A stretch of DNA of 56,500 nt, taken from Mesostigma viride (taxonomy: Eukaryota > Streptophyta > Mesostigmatophyceae > Mesostigmatales > Mesostigmataceae). The position numbers and the translations under genes were made by a program. How positions within the stretch are numbered: position 1 is the first letter of the stretch; the number at the start of each line of letters is the position of its first letter. Shown here one piece after another: positions 1 to 11,100 of the stretch. The notes under the pieces were generated by a model, which saw nothing but the letters and a program-made list of their open reading frames with translations, did no database searches and had not been told where the DNA came from. The stretch spans positions 5,206,317 to 5,262,816 of the forward strand of contig RPFO01000213.1 of the NCBI GenBank assembly GCA_009746045.1, in the 5' to 3' direction.

Positions 1-1145
1 GCGTCCAAGGTGTTGAGCTACGTGTTCAGTGAGGTCAGCTTCTCGGCCAACGGCCGGGTCATGTGCTCCTCCAGCACTGCTCGGATCGATGTCATCCTTG
101 CAGAGGGAGGGAGCCGATGTGGCTGCCGGCTGCGCAGGCCGCCGGCTGGGTTGCGGAGCTTAGCGACGATGCCCATAAGCTAGAGTTAATTGCTGGAAGA
201 GGCTGCACAGGATAGCGAGGCGGTACGTGGTTGAGCTCTGGCTTGGCGAGGAACCCCTCCAGGTCGTCGGCGAGGATGGGCCCAACGGGCCCAAGGCGCT
301 TGCGTACCTGTGCTAAGAACTTGCCTATTTCGGCGCATTCTTGACGATCGCCATGCGTCCAGGAATAGTTGTCTCACATAATATATTAGGCCGGCCTTTT
401 CTTTTCTCAAACACCGATTAGAATTTCCTGCATGCATGTGGAACACATGAGGTTGGGCAGCCCGGGAGCGCCCAGCGCCCCCGTGCATGGTTCGCAATTG
501 TGATCTCAAGAGAAGATGAGGTTGGCAACAAAATAAATTGAGCTGGGCTTACTATAACAGCATGTGCATGAGACAACTGTATAACTTAATAGCGAGGTTG
601 TTTTTAGCTAAACCGTCTAGGTCCGATGAACTTTAATTAATTAATTTATTAATAGACACGTGACTGCGTCACGTGAGGGGAACATGGGATGGATCATGGA
701 TTAATTAATTAGGAACATAACTCCGTTGGGAGTATATGTAGCACATAGCCCTTGAGAAGGGGCATATTATGGCCTAAAATACATTCTAAGCTACTTCCTG
801 CAAGGGTGGGAATGTATAAACGACACTGTTCGTTGTCTCTTTGACACTTGCTCTAGGTGCACCATGGCACCTGCATCCCCATGATCTATCAGGCTATGCC
901 CAGCTAAGGGGGAGCCTGTCATGGGGGGGAAGATCAGCATAGCTATACAAGAGCTAGACCGTGGCATCTCAGCAGAGAGCAGCTCTCTGCATGGGCACAG
1001 CATAACTAAATAAAGCTAGGCATCATCTGAAGTGTGGCACATCATATAGGCGCACATGTACATGGCTAAATAATACTCATGAATCAGCTGGTATAGAGCC
1101 TGTAGGAGGCTTACATGTACATGGCCACGGTCTATCTATTCTACA
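1..1145. other. Unassigned sequence, no supported gene
   Basis: I see no recognisable gene here. On the minus strand, roughly 350-120, there is an open stretch of about 80 codons (reading ...GPVGPILADDLEGFLAKPEL...) that follows an AG-ended tract and could be an exon or a decayed element fragment, but it matches no family I know. Much of the rest (500-1145) is AT-rich and closed in all frames. It lies downstream of the LINE ORF1 relic on that relic's strand, where a reverse transcriptase would be expected; no RT motif is visible. Confidence 0.4.
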
Positions 1146-2584
1146 CTACTGCTGCTGTATTCCCCTAAGCTGGGGCGTCTGGAGTCGTTGGGGCCGCGGG
1201 GGTCGCATGCCAGCCGGCTTGTGGCCGACGTAGATGGCCACCCCCTTCCAGTACACCGGCTGCCCCGCCTTGGTCTGCCGGAGCTGGAGGTAGGTCGGCC
1301 ATAGCTCCCGTCGCCGTACGTTGTTGCTGCGCCAGGGTCAAGTCGTCGTCAAGGGTGAAGAGAGTCTTCTCGAGCCGCTTGCGGCGTCGGAGAAAAGAAA
1401 TCTTGTCCGCCGGGTTTTTAAAGGTTAGAAGGAGCGGGGGCGCCCCTGCCTTACCCCGCACGCGGGGAAGGCGGTGGGCGACCAGCTCAATCTCACCAGT
1501 AAGGCCCATGCGACCAAGGATTTCTCTCTCAAACGCACGCGCAAGCTTCTCAGAATTCTCACCTTCCACCATGTCGAAGTTCTTGACGATGACGTTAAGG
1601 CTGCGCTTGGCGAGCTCGGCCTCCTCGCGGAGGTCAAGCGTCTGCCGCTGGAGCTGGGCTGCGACGGCGGAGGTGGTGGAGGAGGTGGTGTGCTGCTTAA
1701 GCATATCCGCCCAGGTCGTGATGGGAGGAGCATCGCCGGCCAGGCCAGCAGCTAGGGGCTGGCTTGGCGGCCCGCGGCAATGTCCTTCACCGCCTGGGCG
1801 GTGAGGCCGGCGGTGTTCTGCAGGACCTCGATAGCGATTGCATTATCCTTGAGTCGCTGCATGGTCGATGTCGCAGAGCTGGGCGGTGATGGAGTCGGTG
1901 GAGGCGGAGGGGGGGGGCCGGGGGGGTGGAGGCGAGGAGGGTACGTGGCGGTGGCGGTGGGGATATGGTGGGGAGCTCAGCAGCCAGCGTCGGCCTCCCA
2001 TTGCCGCCACATCTGTGGCAAGGGGGGTCACGTGTTGCTCGAAAGCTTCCTTAAGGAGGGTGCGGATGGTGGCTTCGGTGGGGAAGGTGGGGGGGGGCGG
2101 TGGGGAAGCCCAGATCGCGGTTTCGGAGCGTCCAAGGAGGGAGCAGAGGGCGAAGCGTTGGAGCTTGGGGCGATTCATGCGGTGAATGATTGGGAGAGCC
2201 TCGGCGGGGTCGGCAAGCTGGCCATCACCAGGCCAGCGGCCGCGGTTGTGGGACGTGAGGTGCAAGCAGTGACAGGGCTAGAAGCGAGGCGTGCGTGCCG
2301 AAAAACAGGTCTTCCATGAAGTACGATGGGCAGCGAGTCCAGTAACCGGGGTCGTTGATGTCAAAGGCGATCGCTTCCCAGTGCGGCTCAGCAGAGCAAC
2401 TGCGCTCAGGTTCAGGCGATGCAGATGGCGAGGCAAGCCCGGGGGGCTGGGCGAGCACCAGTGCACGACTAGTGTCACCGTTGCCGTCTGGGCCGGTGGG
2501 CGAAGCTGCAGCCGAAGCTGCAGGCGTATTTTCATTGCCGAGCGCAGCCGCCAGGCTGCGTTGCGTCGAGAGGCGTTTGCTCAT
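1146..2584 (-). pseudogene. Decayed LINE ORF1-like protein (L1-type RRM/coiled-coil ORF1)
   Basis: Three successive minus-strand reading segments look like pieces of one ORF1 protein. The N-terminal part starts at 2584 (MSKRLSTQRS...), a middle part covers about 2265-1990, and the best part runs about 1850-1146. The last contains a helical, coiled-coil-like stretch (LQRQTLDLREEAELAKRS), then an RRM-like core (LNVIVKNF ... VAHRLPR ... PPLLLTFKNPADKISFLRRR) and, after a one-base shift near 1320, the C-terminal signature RRRELWPTYLQLRQTKAG. The order basic coiled coil, AHRLxR, LLxxFK and R-ELWPxYxxLR matches L1-clade ORF1 RNA-binding chaperones. At least two frameshifts separate the pieces, so it is probably dead. 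An intron-containing host gene is less likely. The element name and the link to any RT are not established. Confidence 0.6.
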
Positions 2585-3089
2585 CGTATATTGCGTAATT
2601 TATATGCTCATCGGTATATTGCGTATTTAGCTTCGGAAAATTATATCAGCATGTGCGTCGTAGAAAGACGCATCGATGGTGATATTCACGGCTAAATTCG
2701 GTGCTCAAACGTGAAAGTTATGAGCTCCGCCGTCAGCCATGGCTACCTCGTGGCTCGTGGCTGGTCATGGATGGTGTAAGCTATCTAGGTCCTAGTGGCA
2801 GGGTTGTGAGCACCACGGCCCGAATCGCTATGATCAAATGCCATTCGTGGTCACACGCGGAGCCCCGGCCCGATGAACGTTAGCCCGGCCAGCCATAATT
2901 AATTAAACTCAAGGCGGGCCAAGAGGCGCGAGTGAGGCCGGCTCGAAAATTGGCGGGAGGGTTGACCGTGGCGTGCCTGGAGACCTTGCATCCCCGCCGA
3001 TCGATCATGCTCGCACGGTGCGACATGGAGATGGAAAGCCATAATAAGCACGGCTATGCACATATATCCACCTCCATTCATTTCCATCA

Positions 3090-3205
3090 TCGATCCTGAA
3101 CGACTCGACAAACGCGGATAAGATAACAGCAGGCTCGATCGAGCTACCATGGTCCGGAGTCTTCCAGATTTCTGGCCTGCGCTGGTTGTCTGTTTGATAT
3201 AACAA
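3090..3205 (+). repeat. Dispersed repeat, copy A
   Basis: Shares about 100 bp with the inverse of 21082-21205. Shared parts include an ACTCGACAAACGCGGA block and the core CAGATTTCTGGCCTGCGC followed by TGGTTGTCT. Shorter core copies occur at 30995-31062 and 48713-48765. The core contains the palindrome CCAGATTTCTGG-like CAGATTTCTG. The family is unknown; a short non-autonomous element is the simplest reading. Confidence 0.6.
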
Positions 3206-4820
3206 TGTTGAGGGTTTACGACCTTTAAGGATTAAGGTGTATGTATCGATATCGGGGTAGGTTGCAATGAGGAGTCTATGCTCGGACACCAAAGTCAGCT
3301 AATGCGCATGCACATGGTAAGGTTGGATCGATACCTGCGCCATTCTCGTTAATTTAATGAGTAGGTTGCAAACATCGATCCCTAGGGGGGCTGTGCCGGA
3401 TCGCAGGCACTGATGCACGCAATTGCTGTTAATGGGTTACAGTACGGGGAGGCACCCTGGTTACTCTGTGAGACAAATGATCGTGCATGTGCGTATGGCG
3501 CACCAACGTGGAGAGGCGGATTGCATAGCTGTGGCAGGCCAGATCAACCAGCAGCAAACATTTTAAAAGAAACGCTAGCGGTATAGTTGTGAGCTGCTTC
3601 CTGTGGTGCGTGCACATGCTGACATGCAGGATAGAGCATGCTGGCATAGCTAGTTGTCTCGCTTATCTATAGCACCAAGCCAGGCATGGATTTATTACAC
3701 CTCTGTTCACACAGAATGCATGTTATGGTTTGCATGCTCACAAATGTGCTTATACTTCATAGAAACGGAAGCAGAATCGTCTAAACACATTGCCCGTTCA
3801 TATGTCGGTGACAATGCCCTATCATTATGACACAGAAAGCTGAATCCAAAGAGTATGGGGTCATCCTTGTGGAATATAGTCAGCATTCTCAACCATCGTG
3901 TAAACAATAATTGCTATGCCACCGTGAAGTGCTCCGGTAACCGGGCCAGCCCCTCAACATTGCTGGGCATGAGTAGGAGCTAACAAATGAAATTTATACA
4001 GAGACAACCTTGAATCAAACTTCCTACCACTCGACTATCTGTGCTGCCGACCTGAAGCCGCGAGGATCCAGACCGTACGTCGCCCAAGCCCTCATCCATT
4101 GGACTGCCCGCGTAACTGCCGGCGTCACTGACCGGTTCATCTAGAATCGGCCCATCCGACCCCCCGGAGGGGTCGCTATCGCCAAGCCTAGGTGTCGATG
4201 GACAGAAAAGCGGATGAACAGCGATAATGGATGCCACATCACGTGAGGATGTGATTGACAAGGCTACCATTGACTACGGCCGCGTGTGGACGCTATTGAG
4301 TCGGGCTGTACTGGATATCGCGCGGCCAGCCCGTTTTAGTATTTCCAAGATGACAGCAACCACTGCTGTAATCACCTTGTGGCTCCTTTCTTGCGTAGAA
4401 GAACCGTTATCAGGTCGCTATAGTTCAATCGTTTCATTAGCCATGCTATGCCTAAACGTGCAAATGCCGCCCACGAAATACTGCTAGTGGGAAAACGATT
4501 ACACTCATGGTCGGCTTCGACATCTCGATGTCAAGCTGGTCCTGTACACCCGCAACTGATCTTGTCTTGGTCTCGACAAGACGTAGCGCGACACTGCGGT
4601 TGCAAGCAGCCGAATTTCGTATTTAAAAAGAAGCAACTAGAGGCAGAGGCCAAGCTGGACACCGTGCTTGTCATGCCGAACTTGAAACGAAGTTTTGAAC
4701 GAAGTTGAACGGGGTTTTGTTATCTTGGCAAAATCATCCAGACAGTTTCGCGCCGGCCACATGCGATGGGATTTGTGACGAGTTCCCGCGAAACATCACA
4801 GCGGGGTCGCGCCAATTTCG

Positions 4821-4852
4821 CGCCGCGCCACGATGAGTTTCGTGGCGCGGCG
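4821..4852. promoter_or_regulatory. GC-rich perfect hairpin upstream of the ATPase
   Basis: CGCCGCGCCACGA at 4821-4833 is exactly the reverse complement of 4840-4852, with a six-base loop (TGAGTT). It is about 310 bp upstream of the pump's start codon, and TTTCGCGCC stretches nearby (about 4745 and 4816) resemble E2F-type sites. It could be a cis element, a short MITE remnant, or chance GC-rich sequence. Related GGCGCCGCG words recur in the MITE at about 12575 and in the foldback element at about 51020. Confidence 0.35.
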
Positions 4853-5162
4853 GCTTCACTCCGCGTCCGCACTCGCTATGGCTGACGTCTAGTCTCCAGC
4901 TTGAATTAGTGGGAGCGGAGCTGCACGTTGCCAAGAGGCCTCGCACAGTAAGCCACAGGGCAGGGGCCTCCAAGCCGCAGGTTGGCTCCTCCGGTACTTA
5001 CCTTTGCTCTACTGTGGCGAATTTCCTCGTTACTCTTGGCTAGCGTTTCCTACCGTTAGACTTTGAGCAACTAATGCTCAAATTTCACAGACGGGAAGGT
5101 ATTGCCAAGGCGTGACGTACGTATTGGGAGTTCGCTTTGTGCTAGGTATTCGTGTGTACGCC

Positions 5163-8100
5163 ATGGATTCGGATGCCCCCGCGGGGCCATCAGACATGGA
5201 GCATCCCAGAAATGGCGGCAGGGCCAGACACGGATACGACAGTGGGTATCCGGCCTCGTCCGCGACTTTCTCCGCAGTCCAAGCTGCTACTTTGATGGAG
5301 CAGTTGAAGGCAGTATATGGAGAGGAGTCTCTCTCTGGGGCAGGGGCTGCTCAGTACAGCTCCATGTCGTTGCCTGCTTCTTTGAAGAAGAGGGGGCCAA
5401 TCAGCAAGCTTTCCAAGCAGGAGCTGGCCGAGGTTGCCCGGCAGTCCATGGATTGGCATACCATCAATGAAATGTCCTTGGGAAAGCGTCTGGACGCCCT
5501 CGTGGTGGGGGATCTTCTGAGGAAGCAAATGGCTGAAATGAAGAAGACGGAGGCGGTAGAAGGTTTGACCTCAGAAGAGGCTGCCAGGCGCCTCAAGCAG
5601 TACGGCCGCAACGAGCTGCCCGAGAAAACCAAGTCTAAATGGAAGATGCTGTTTGAGCAGTTCACGCAGCCAATGCCCGTCATGGTGTGGATAGCGCTCA
5701 TCGTCGAGGCGGGTCTGACCAACTGGCCCGATTTTGGAGTCCTGATGTTCTTGCAGCTCCTTAACGGTGGTGTGGGGTTCTACGAGACCAGCCGTGCCGG
5801 TGACGCCGTGGCCGCTCTCAAGGCGGCCCTCAAGCCGGCTGCCACGTGTAAGAGGGATGGGAGATGGGGCGTCATCAACGCGGCGGAGCTTGTCCCGGGT
5901 GACCTGGTGAGGTAACGGAGGCTCATGCCCATTGGCTGATAGGGCATCTCTTTGGCGACCTGGCGTTGACCACTGCACAAAGCTCTGTCCATTAGCTGCA
6001 GACGTGAAGTCCGTCGACATGTCTACCTACTTATGTCACGATGCTGCTGTGCCTGTATAGTGCATGTGGCATGGTCGTGCCCCTTATAATGCATCCCGTT
6101 ATACTGCTTCGGCGTCGTGTCCTTGGTTCCTCTGTCCTTGGTTTCGTGTCACTTACCGTGCCGTTTACCGTCGGCTTGGATGCCCTGCGGCATAGACTGT
6201 GTTTTGCTGCGTAGAGAGCTTGGTCCCGTCCCACGCGGCCACCCCTGGGTGGGAAGGGCACGCCTCTTGTTGTCAGAGGGGCATGCCACTCCACCGTCTT
6301 GTGCTCCACGTGATGAGAGCGCTACACAGCCAGCAGCCACGGCTTTGCAATGCAACCTTGTAGGGGTTATATTTCGATCATGTTGCTCATGGGTGGGCGA
6401 GGCTCTGGTGAGTGCATAATATATCGTCTGGACGATATCGTCACGAATGCAGCACGTAACCGTGTGTAGAGTATACCCCGTGGCCTTGAAATGGCCCTCC
6501 AAAAGGGGGCTCTGACCCCATGTTTCTGTAGGAGCCGATGAGAGAAGGTAGCAGAATCCCTGGCCTATGTTTGTTGTCTATCCATGAGCGTGAATGTATG
6601 AGCCGAGGTGCAGTGGTTAGTGATGAGCCCCCATCGGTGCCCCCATTTCCATTATCTCATACAGTCATTTCCCCCCTGTACTCGGCATCGTAATCCGCAC
6701 GTGTCTATGGTATTCGCTAGAGCGAACCTGGGTCAGATAGTCGAAGTGACATTTCCACATATGTGAGGGCCTGTACTGTCTTGCTGGATTTGTCATTTGA
6801 CTTGCCATCGCTTGAACCAATTATACTGGCCAGTTCTGTGCTGCCCCGATCCCATTTCGTCCCATGCTCAAATCATGCGCACACCAGGCCTTGCTCTTCC
6901 AATCCATGCATCATGTCGCACTCCTTGTCATGCTGGCATGCATCGTGTCGCACTCCTTGTCGTGCTTGCATGCATCGTGTCGCACTCCTTGTCGTGCTTG
7001 CATGCATCGTGTCGCACTCCTTGTCGTGCTTGCATGCATCGTGTCGCACTCCTTGTCGTGCTTGCATGCATCGTGTCGCACTCCTTGTCGTGCTTGCATG
7101 CATCGTGTCGCACTCCTTGTCGTGCTTGCATGCATCGTGTCGCACTCCTTGTCGTGCTTGCATGCATCGTGTCGCACTCCTTGTCGTGCTTGCATGCATC
7201 GTGTCGCACTCCTTGTCGTGCTTGCATGCATCGTGTCGCACTCCTTGTCGTGCTTGCATGCATCGTGTCACACTCCTTGTCGTGCTTGCATGCATCGTGT
7301 CGCACTCCTTGTCGTGCTTGCATGCATCGTGTCACACTCCTTGTCGTGCTTGCATGCATCGTGTCACACTCCTTGTCGTGCTTGCATGCATCGTGTCGCA
7401 CTCCTTGTCATGCTTGCATGCATCGTGTCGCACTCCCTGTCGTGCTTGCATGCATCGTGTCGCACTCCTTGTCGCATGCTTGCATGCATCGTGTCGTACT
7501 CCTTGTCATGCTTGCATGCATCGTGTCGCACTCCCTGTCGTGCTTGCATGCATCGTGTCGCACTCCCTGTCGTGCTTGCATGCATCGTGTCGTACTCCTT
7601 GTCGCATGCTTGCATGCATCGTGTCGTACTCTATGTTCCCTATTTCACGCACATGTGAGGTCCCGCTGCCCTCAGGAAAGAAACTCTCTGCCCTACCACG
7701 CCCAGCCCTTCAATCGTGATCATTCGCGCCAAGTTCTGCTGCTGCTTCATGATGTATGGCTCTATGCTATCCCATGCCCGGACCCCATATCACAAAAAGT
7801 GGCCGGCTGGGTGAGTATCCCGTGTTGTATTCATCCATGTCGCACAGATTTGTAGGGTCCTGCTGCGCTAAAGGAATCTATCTGCCCTCTGCCATATATA
7901 TCCCCTTGACCCATCGTCGCTTTCATACCATACCCTGGATGCCGTCCTGAATGCCTCCACTGGCTGTTTACCTCTTGCTCTGACCGCATGCGTTGACCAC
8001 TTCATCGTATTCACTTCATCGCCAGGCCGGCCTTCTCATCCTGGATGAATCGTTCTACCCTGTGTACCATATACTTATTCCTTGCGCCGTCACCGTCATC

Positions 8101-11100
8101 CGTCATGCATATCGCCAGGTGCTGCTGGCCTCCGGCGCCGCCGTCCCCGCCGACGTGCGCATCGTGGGTGCCCACTTTCTAGACATTGACCAGTCCTCGC
8201 TGACGGGCGAATCGCTCCCCGTCCAGATGGGTCAAGGCGACATCCCCAAGATGGGGTCCACGGTGTCAAGGGGGGAGGCCGAGGGCGTCGTGGAGCAGAC
8301 GGTAGGTCCTTGATTTCGTATTCGCGATGCAAGCATTGGTGGAGTTGTGTATAGCTGTGGAGCAGACAGCGGGTACTTGATCGTTTCTTCTGTGATGCAA
8401 GCATTAAACCCCTCCTTAGCGTCCCTTTATCATCTAGTGTTGAACCGCTGGCCTTTGTTGCTCTTGCGCTGACGTCCGCCACCCAGCTGTTTTTTTCAAA
8501 CCATCCAGCCCCTACACCTCCACTCCCTTTGTCCCTCCTCAAGTGCCCTATCCTCTGTCCCCTTGCGCCTTATATATCCGGTGTGCCCCCCTTGTGCCCT
8601 ATCCTGTGCCCCCCTGCCTGCGCCGCTGGCCCCCCCCCCCCCCCCCCCCCCCCGGCAGGGCGCCCACACTTTCTTCGGCAAGACGGCTTCCCTCATCCAC
8701 TCGGTGGAAGGCATGGGCCACTTCCAGAAGGTGCTCCTCCAGATCATGTTCTTCCTGTTCGGCTTCTCCATCCTCTTCTGCACGATCGCGTTCGTCTACC
8801 AGATGATCGACGGGCGCAGCTTCCGCGACTCGATCGAGTTCTCGGTCGTCGTGCTGGTGGCGTCCATCCCCATCGCCATGGAGCTGGTGTGCACCACCAC
8901 GATGGCGCTCGGCTCCCGCAAGCTGGCGGCCAAGGATGCGGTGGGTGGATGGTGGTGTGATGCATGCATGCCGCTTCTTCTTGGTTACGACGATTGCAAT
9001 GCGTAAGTTGTTGCTCACTGGTTTTAAACCATTGGACTCGCAGTCTGGCCGATCTGTCCGGATGCGGTCGGGGGGTAGACTTAATTCTAGTGCCTGGGGT
9101 GTCCATAGGGTTTTTGTTGTTGGATTTGACTAACCTTTAGTGGCGCAGGACGCGGTCACTGGGTGGGTAGATGCATGTTCCTAGTGCCTCGGTGGGGTGT
9201 CCATCTGTCGCATATCGTTGGATTCCCGCGCTGGCACGGCCTAAAGCACGTGGTGGGTGTACGTCGTGCATACAATATAAACCGCTCCTCCATGGTTGAA
9301 ACATTGAGGCAGCCAAGGTCCTGCTGTGGGTAGTGTTTGTGTAATTTAATTGGTTCAAGCGTACACCTTATTAGCTTCGCGAGACAAGTTACGGCTTGGC
9401 TTTGCTTAGCACAAAAGAAAGGCAAGCAAAATAACGTGGTTGGTGTCCAACTGAAGTTTGTAGAGTCACGCTTCCCTTGTAGAGGCACACACGATGCATC
9501 GGTACTACATGTCTCTTTGCGCGTCCATGCGTGATTACTTGGCTAGTAGGTATCTTTTTGCATGGTTATTTGCGTGGTTATTTTGCCTCTCTCTCTCTAC
9601 CCTGATCCTGTCCCTCCATACGCCCATGGAACCATGGCGGGCATGCGCCTATTGAACCATGGCGGTTATATGCCTATTGAACCATGTCCACTCACGGTGT
9701 ACCCCTAGGGCCATGCGCCTGGTTCTGCTTTTGGTTCGCTTCTACCTGACCTTTTCCATGCGCCCGGTTCTGTTGGTCACTGGCCGTTTCTACCTACTTT
9801 GCCATGTGCCTGCTGCTGTTGGTGGTCCGTTTCTATCTACTTGACCATTAATCTGGTTCTGTTGGTGGTCCATTTCTATCTACTTTATCATGCACTCGTT
9901 TCTGTTGGTGGTCCATTTCTATCTACTTCACCATACGCCAGACTGTGTCGACCCACGTGGCGGCCCTATGCCTATTGACTTGCATGCATCCAGTCATGAT
10001 ACCTCTGCGCCATGCGCTACATTTGATCACATGAACCGTTCTATGTCGGATTCCCTGGGTGATCCGTGGCTATATACTCTGCTGGCTTTTCCCTTCTTTT
10101 TTCCCAATCCTTGCAGATCGTGTCCCGCTTGGCGGCCATCGAGGATGTCGCCGGCATGAACATGCTCTGCTCCGACAAGACGGGCACGCTGACGCTGAAC
10201 AAGATGGTCATCCAGGAGGAGTGTCCCATCTTCACTGAGGGCCACGATCAAGCCTCGGTGCTCGTGCACGGTGCGCTGGCTGCCAAGTGGCTGGAGCCGC
10301 CCAAGGACGCCCTGGACACTCTGGTGCTGGGGTCGGTCGACAAGTCCAAGCTCGAGGGCTACGAGATGGTCTCCCACATGCCATTCGACCCGACGGTGAA
10401 ACGTACCGAGTCGACCGTCAAGGCCCCTGATGGGACCACGTTCAAGGTCACCAAGGGCGCGCCCCAGATCGTGATGAAGCTGATTCATGACAGGGACGAG
10501 ATCGGGTCGGCGGTCGACGAGGAGGTGATGGCGTTTGCGGCGCGGGGGATCCGGTCGCTCGCAATCGCGCGCACGGTCCCTGGCGACATTGACAAGTGGC
10601 AGCTGCTGGGCATCCTCACCTTCCTGGACCCCCCCCGGCCGGACTCGGCCGAGACGCTGCGCCGCGCCAAGGCGTACTCGGTAGATGTCAAGATGATCAC
10701 CGGTGGGTGCCGCCGGTGATGACGGTGTAGTGCCGAAATACTACATAGTGATTATTAGGTATTATATAGGGAAGGCCGAAATACTACATAATGATTATTA
10801 GGTATTATGTAGGGAAGGCCGAAATACTACATAATGATTATTAGGTATTATATAGGGAAGGCCGAAATACTACATAATGATTATTAGGTATTATATAGGG
10901 AAGGCCGAATACATGGACTCCAGAAGATCACGACCGGTGGGTGCATGGTGATATAGTGACTGAGTGTGGAGAGTCTATAGAGCATACATCAAGTTTCCGT
11001 ACCTAGAGAATCTTGGCGCTCACGTACAGCGATTGCATACATGCCAAGTGGCATGGCATTGGCCCAGGCTGCTTGAATCCCGCCAGCCTCAGCGCCAGCG

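Larger units (their letters stand above)
2585..5162. other. Intergenic region upstream of the proton pump
   Basis: No convincing gene. It contains one copy of a dispersed repeat (about 3090-3205) and a GC-rich hairpin (4821-4852). A minus-strand open stretch at 4270-3980 encodes a Ser/Gly/Asp-rich peptide (GDSDPSGGSDGP...) that might be an exon of a disordered protein, but it has no family signature and no supported splice partners. The 3' part must include the promoter and 5' leader of the ATPase gene. Confidence 0.5.

Noticed and set aside
5112-5162. Upstream ATPase start at 5112
   Set aside because: Adds 17 hydrophobic residues untypical of P3A N-termini; ATG at 5163 has the better context (gccATGG). 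It cannot be excluded without 5' cDNA data.
5912-5917. GTAACG as the ATPase exon 1 donor
   Set aside because: It would leave phase 2 and put exon 2 out of frame; GTGAGG at 5907 gives the conserved PGDLVLLASGAAVPAD.
6763-7855. Cys/His-rich repeat proteins (SCRTPCRACMHRVALLVVL) in three plus frames and on the minus strand
   Set aside because: All frames of the 32-bp minisatellite are open for long stretches; the array lies within ATPase intron 1.
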